A DNA stretch of 64,000 nt from Lysobacter daejeonensis GH1-9 (lineage in GTDB: Bacteria > Pseudomonadota > Gammaproteobacteria > Xanthomonadales > Xanthomonadaceae). Position 1 is the first letter of the stretch. The number at the start of each line of letters is the position of its first letter. The position numbers were made by a program, and so were the translations under genes. The notes under the pieces are model-generated. The model saw only the letters and a program-made list of their open reading frames with translations. It was not told where the DNA came from and searched no databases. This document shows, one piece after another, positions 62,559 to 64,000 of the stretch. Location of the stretch: assembly GCF_000768355.1 (NCBI RefSeq), contig NZ_AVPU01000012.1:1-64000 (forward strand), in the 5' to 3' direction.

Positions 62559-62728
62559 GGGGAAAAGCACCTTGGTGGTCGTCGCGCTCAGGGGAGGACA
62601 TCCCGCTACGGGCACCGGAACGGCCGCCAGCGCCAGCGTTGCGTCGCCGCCCGCCCGGCACCGGGCGTTTCCGGGCCAGACCGCATAGAATGGACCGATT
62701 AGCCTAGCGGAAAGGCCCCCACTCCGAA

Positions 62729-63742
62729 ATGGCAACCGTGCCTTCGCCCCGATCGCCCCACACCACGCCCGACACCAGCTCCCTGGCCGCCAGCGGCCGC
62801 CGCGCCTTCGCGGTGGAGATCGACGCCCTCGCCGCCGTCGCCGACCGCCTGGACGGTGAGTTCAGTGCCGCCTGCCGACTGATGCTGGAGACCCGCGGCC
62901 GCGTGGTCTGCACCGGGATGGGCAAGTCCGGGCACATCGCCCGCAAGATCGCCGCCACACTGGCCTCCACCGGCACCCCGGCGTTCTACGTACATCCCGG
63001 CGAGGCCGCCCACGGTGACCTGGGCATGATCATCGACGCCGATGTGGTGCTGGCGCTGTCGTACTCGGGCGAAAGCGACGAGATCCTGTTGCTGCTGCCG
63101 GTACTGAAGCGCCAAGGCAACAAGCTGATCTCGATGACCGGTCGCCCGCAGTCGTCCATGGCGCGCGAATCCGACGTGCACCTGGACGTCAGCGTGCCCG
63201 CCGAGGCCTGCCCGCTGGCGCTGGCGCCCACCTCCAGCACCACCGCCTCGCTGGCGATGGGCGATGCGCTGGCCGTGGCCCTGCTGGAAGCGCGCGGCTT
63301 CACCGCCGACGACTTCGCCCGCTCGCATCCGGCCGGTGCGCTGGGCCGGCGTCTGCTGCTGCACATCACCGACGTCATGCACGCCGGCGACGATGTCCCC
63401 GCCGTGGGCCCGGACGCCACCGTCAGCGAGGCGCTGGTGGAAATGAGCCGCAAGCGCCTGGGCATGACCGCGGTGGTCGATGCCGAGCGGCGCCTGCTCG
63501 GCCTGTACACCGACGGCGACCTGCGCCGCAGCCTGGACGATGCCGACGTCGACCTGCGCACCACCCCCATCGCCCGCGTGATGACGAAGGCGCCCAGGAC
63601 CATCGATGCGGGCGCGCTGGCCGTGGAGGCCGCGCAGTTGATGGAAGCGCACAAGATCAGCGGCCTGCTGGTGGTGGACGCTGAACAACGCGTGGTCGGG
63701 GCGCTCAACATTCACGACCTGTTGCGCGCCCGGGTGGTCTGA
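62729..63742 (+). CDS. kdsD: D-arabinose-5-phosphate isomerase
   Basis: 337-residue SIS-plus-CBS protein. The SIS domain (about 50-180) has GMGKSGH at 63-69, HPGEAAHGDLGMI, YSGESDEI and PTSSTTASLA. Two CBS motifs fill about 210-337. It makes arabinose-5-phosphate for Kdo, the LPS core sugar. It is divergent from the BolA gene and 27 nt upstream of kdsC, as in E. coli. Confidence 0.93.
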   Translation: MATVPSPRSPHTTPDTSSLAASGRRAFAVEIDALAAVADRLDGEFSAACRLMLETRGRVVCTGMGKSGHIARKIAATLASTGTPAFYVHPGEAAHGDLGMIIDADVVLALSYSGESDEILLLLPVLKRQGNKLISMTGRPQSSMARESDVHLDVSVPAEACPLALAPTSSTTASLAMGDALAVALLEARGFTADDFARSHPAGALGRRLLLHITDVMHAGDDVPAVGPDATVSEALVEMSRKRLGMTAVVDAERRLLGLYTDGDLRRSLDDADVDLRTTPIARVMTKAPRTIDAGALAVEAAQLMEAHKISGLLVVDAEQRVVGALNIHDLLRARVV

Positions 63743-63769
63743 TCCCGACGACGCCGGACCCTCGACGCC

Positions 63770-64000
63770 ATGCCCTATTCCCACTTCAATGACTACCCCC
63801 CCGCAGTGCGCGACCACGCCACCCGCGTGCGGCTGGCCTGCTTCGACGTCGACGGCACCCTGACCGACGGGCGCCTGTTCTTCGACACCGAGGGCCGCGA
63901 GCTCAAGGCCTTCCACGTGCACGACGGCCAGGGGCTGGTGCTGCTGCGCAAGGTCGGCATCACCGTGGCCTTCGTCACCGCGCGCGCCAGCACGATTGCC
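63770..64000 (+). CDS. kdsC: Kdo-8-phosphate phosphatase, partial (cut by right edge)
   Basis: 77 residues visible of a HAD-family phosphatase. The first HAD motif is DVDGTLTDG with the nucleophile Asp, followed by HVHDGQG and the start of motif II (FVTAR). It dephosphorylates Kdo-8-P made downstream of KdsD. The frame is open to the edge. Confidence 0.92.
   Translation, partial: MPYSHFNDYPPAVRDHATRVRLACFDVDGTLTDGRLFFDTEGRELKAFHVHDGQGLVLLRKVGITVAFVTARASTIA

Overview
The window is high-GC DNA that reads as a chromosome segment from the Xanthomonadaceae/Lysobacteraceae (Lysobacter, Luteimonas or Stenotrophomonas-like). This is inferred from the gene content and not from any search. The pointers are a lysC-lysA fusion followed by the murL-murD2 pair for D-glutamate, a cysNC fusion, an SUF operon led by an Rrf2-type SufR, and the order hda/perM/DUF2066 divergent from purM-purN-DUF3108. 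Nearly all of the window is dense core gene content. One mobile element interrupts it at about 48.1-52.7 kb. I see no tRNA, rRNA or CRISPR.

Layout. 0-10.5 kb: a secreted protein cut by the left edge, ispB, then lysAC-murL-murD2 on the minus strand (lysine/DAP and peptidoglycan precursor supply), a PhzF-family isomerase, a glycine-zipper envelope protein, an alpha/beta hydrolase and OsmC. 10.8-22 kb: an EF-G-like GTPase without the catalytic histidine, a hotdog thioesterase, several small or lipoprotein genes, a lone PIN protein, a DUF5916 envelope protein, a 3-hydroxybutyrate dehydrogenase, a SET-domain protein divergent from a VIT/CCC1 transporter, and a lipoprotein cytochrome c. 22.1-28.7 kb: the operon sufR-sufB-(4-OT tautomerase)-sufC-sufD-sufS-GNAT-Rieske, which makes Fe-S clusters; its promoter carries a palindrome over the -10. 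28.7-35.8 kb: an MBL/di-iron type protein, a Fur-box-preceded TonB receptor with a PepSY membrane protein, a HutD-like protein, a ComEA-like protein, an M20 peptidase and a GlsB-type membrane protein.

35.9-47.9 kb is an assimilatory sulfate cluster. tauE/safE-cysD-cysNC run leftward and cysJ-cysI-cysH rightward from a shared control region. The regulator cysB, the siroheme synthase cysG and cysK follow. Together they take sulfate through APS, PAPS, sulfite and sulfide to cysteine and supply the siroheme that CysI needs.

48,110-52,730 is a 4.6-kb ISL3-family transposon. It has imperfect 23-bp terminal inverted repeats (20 of 23 match), an AT-rich flanking direct repeat, a second subterminal repeat copy near each end, an ISL3 transposase, and a mercury-resistance module (merR divergent from merT-merP-merA). 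It lies 54 bp upstream of amgK.

52.8-64 kb: amgK-murU (MurNAc recycling to UDP-MurNAc), hda-perM-DUF2066, purM-purN with two tandem DUF3108 genes, murA with a BolA-family gene, and kdsD-kdsC (Kdo synthesis), the last cut by the right edge. Peptidoglycan precursor genes occur at three places: murL/murD2, amgK/murU and murA.
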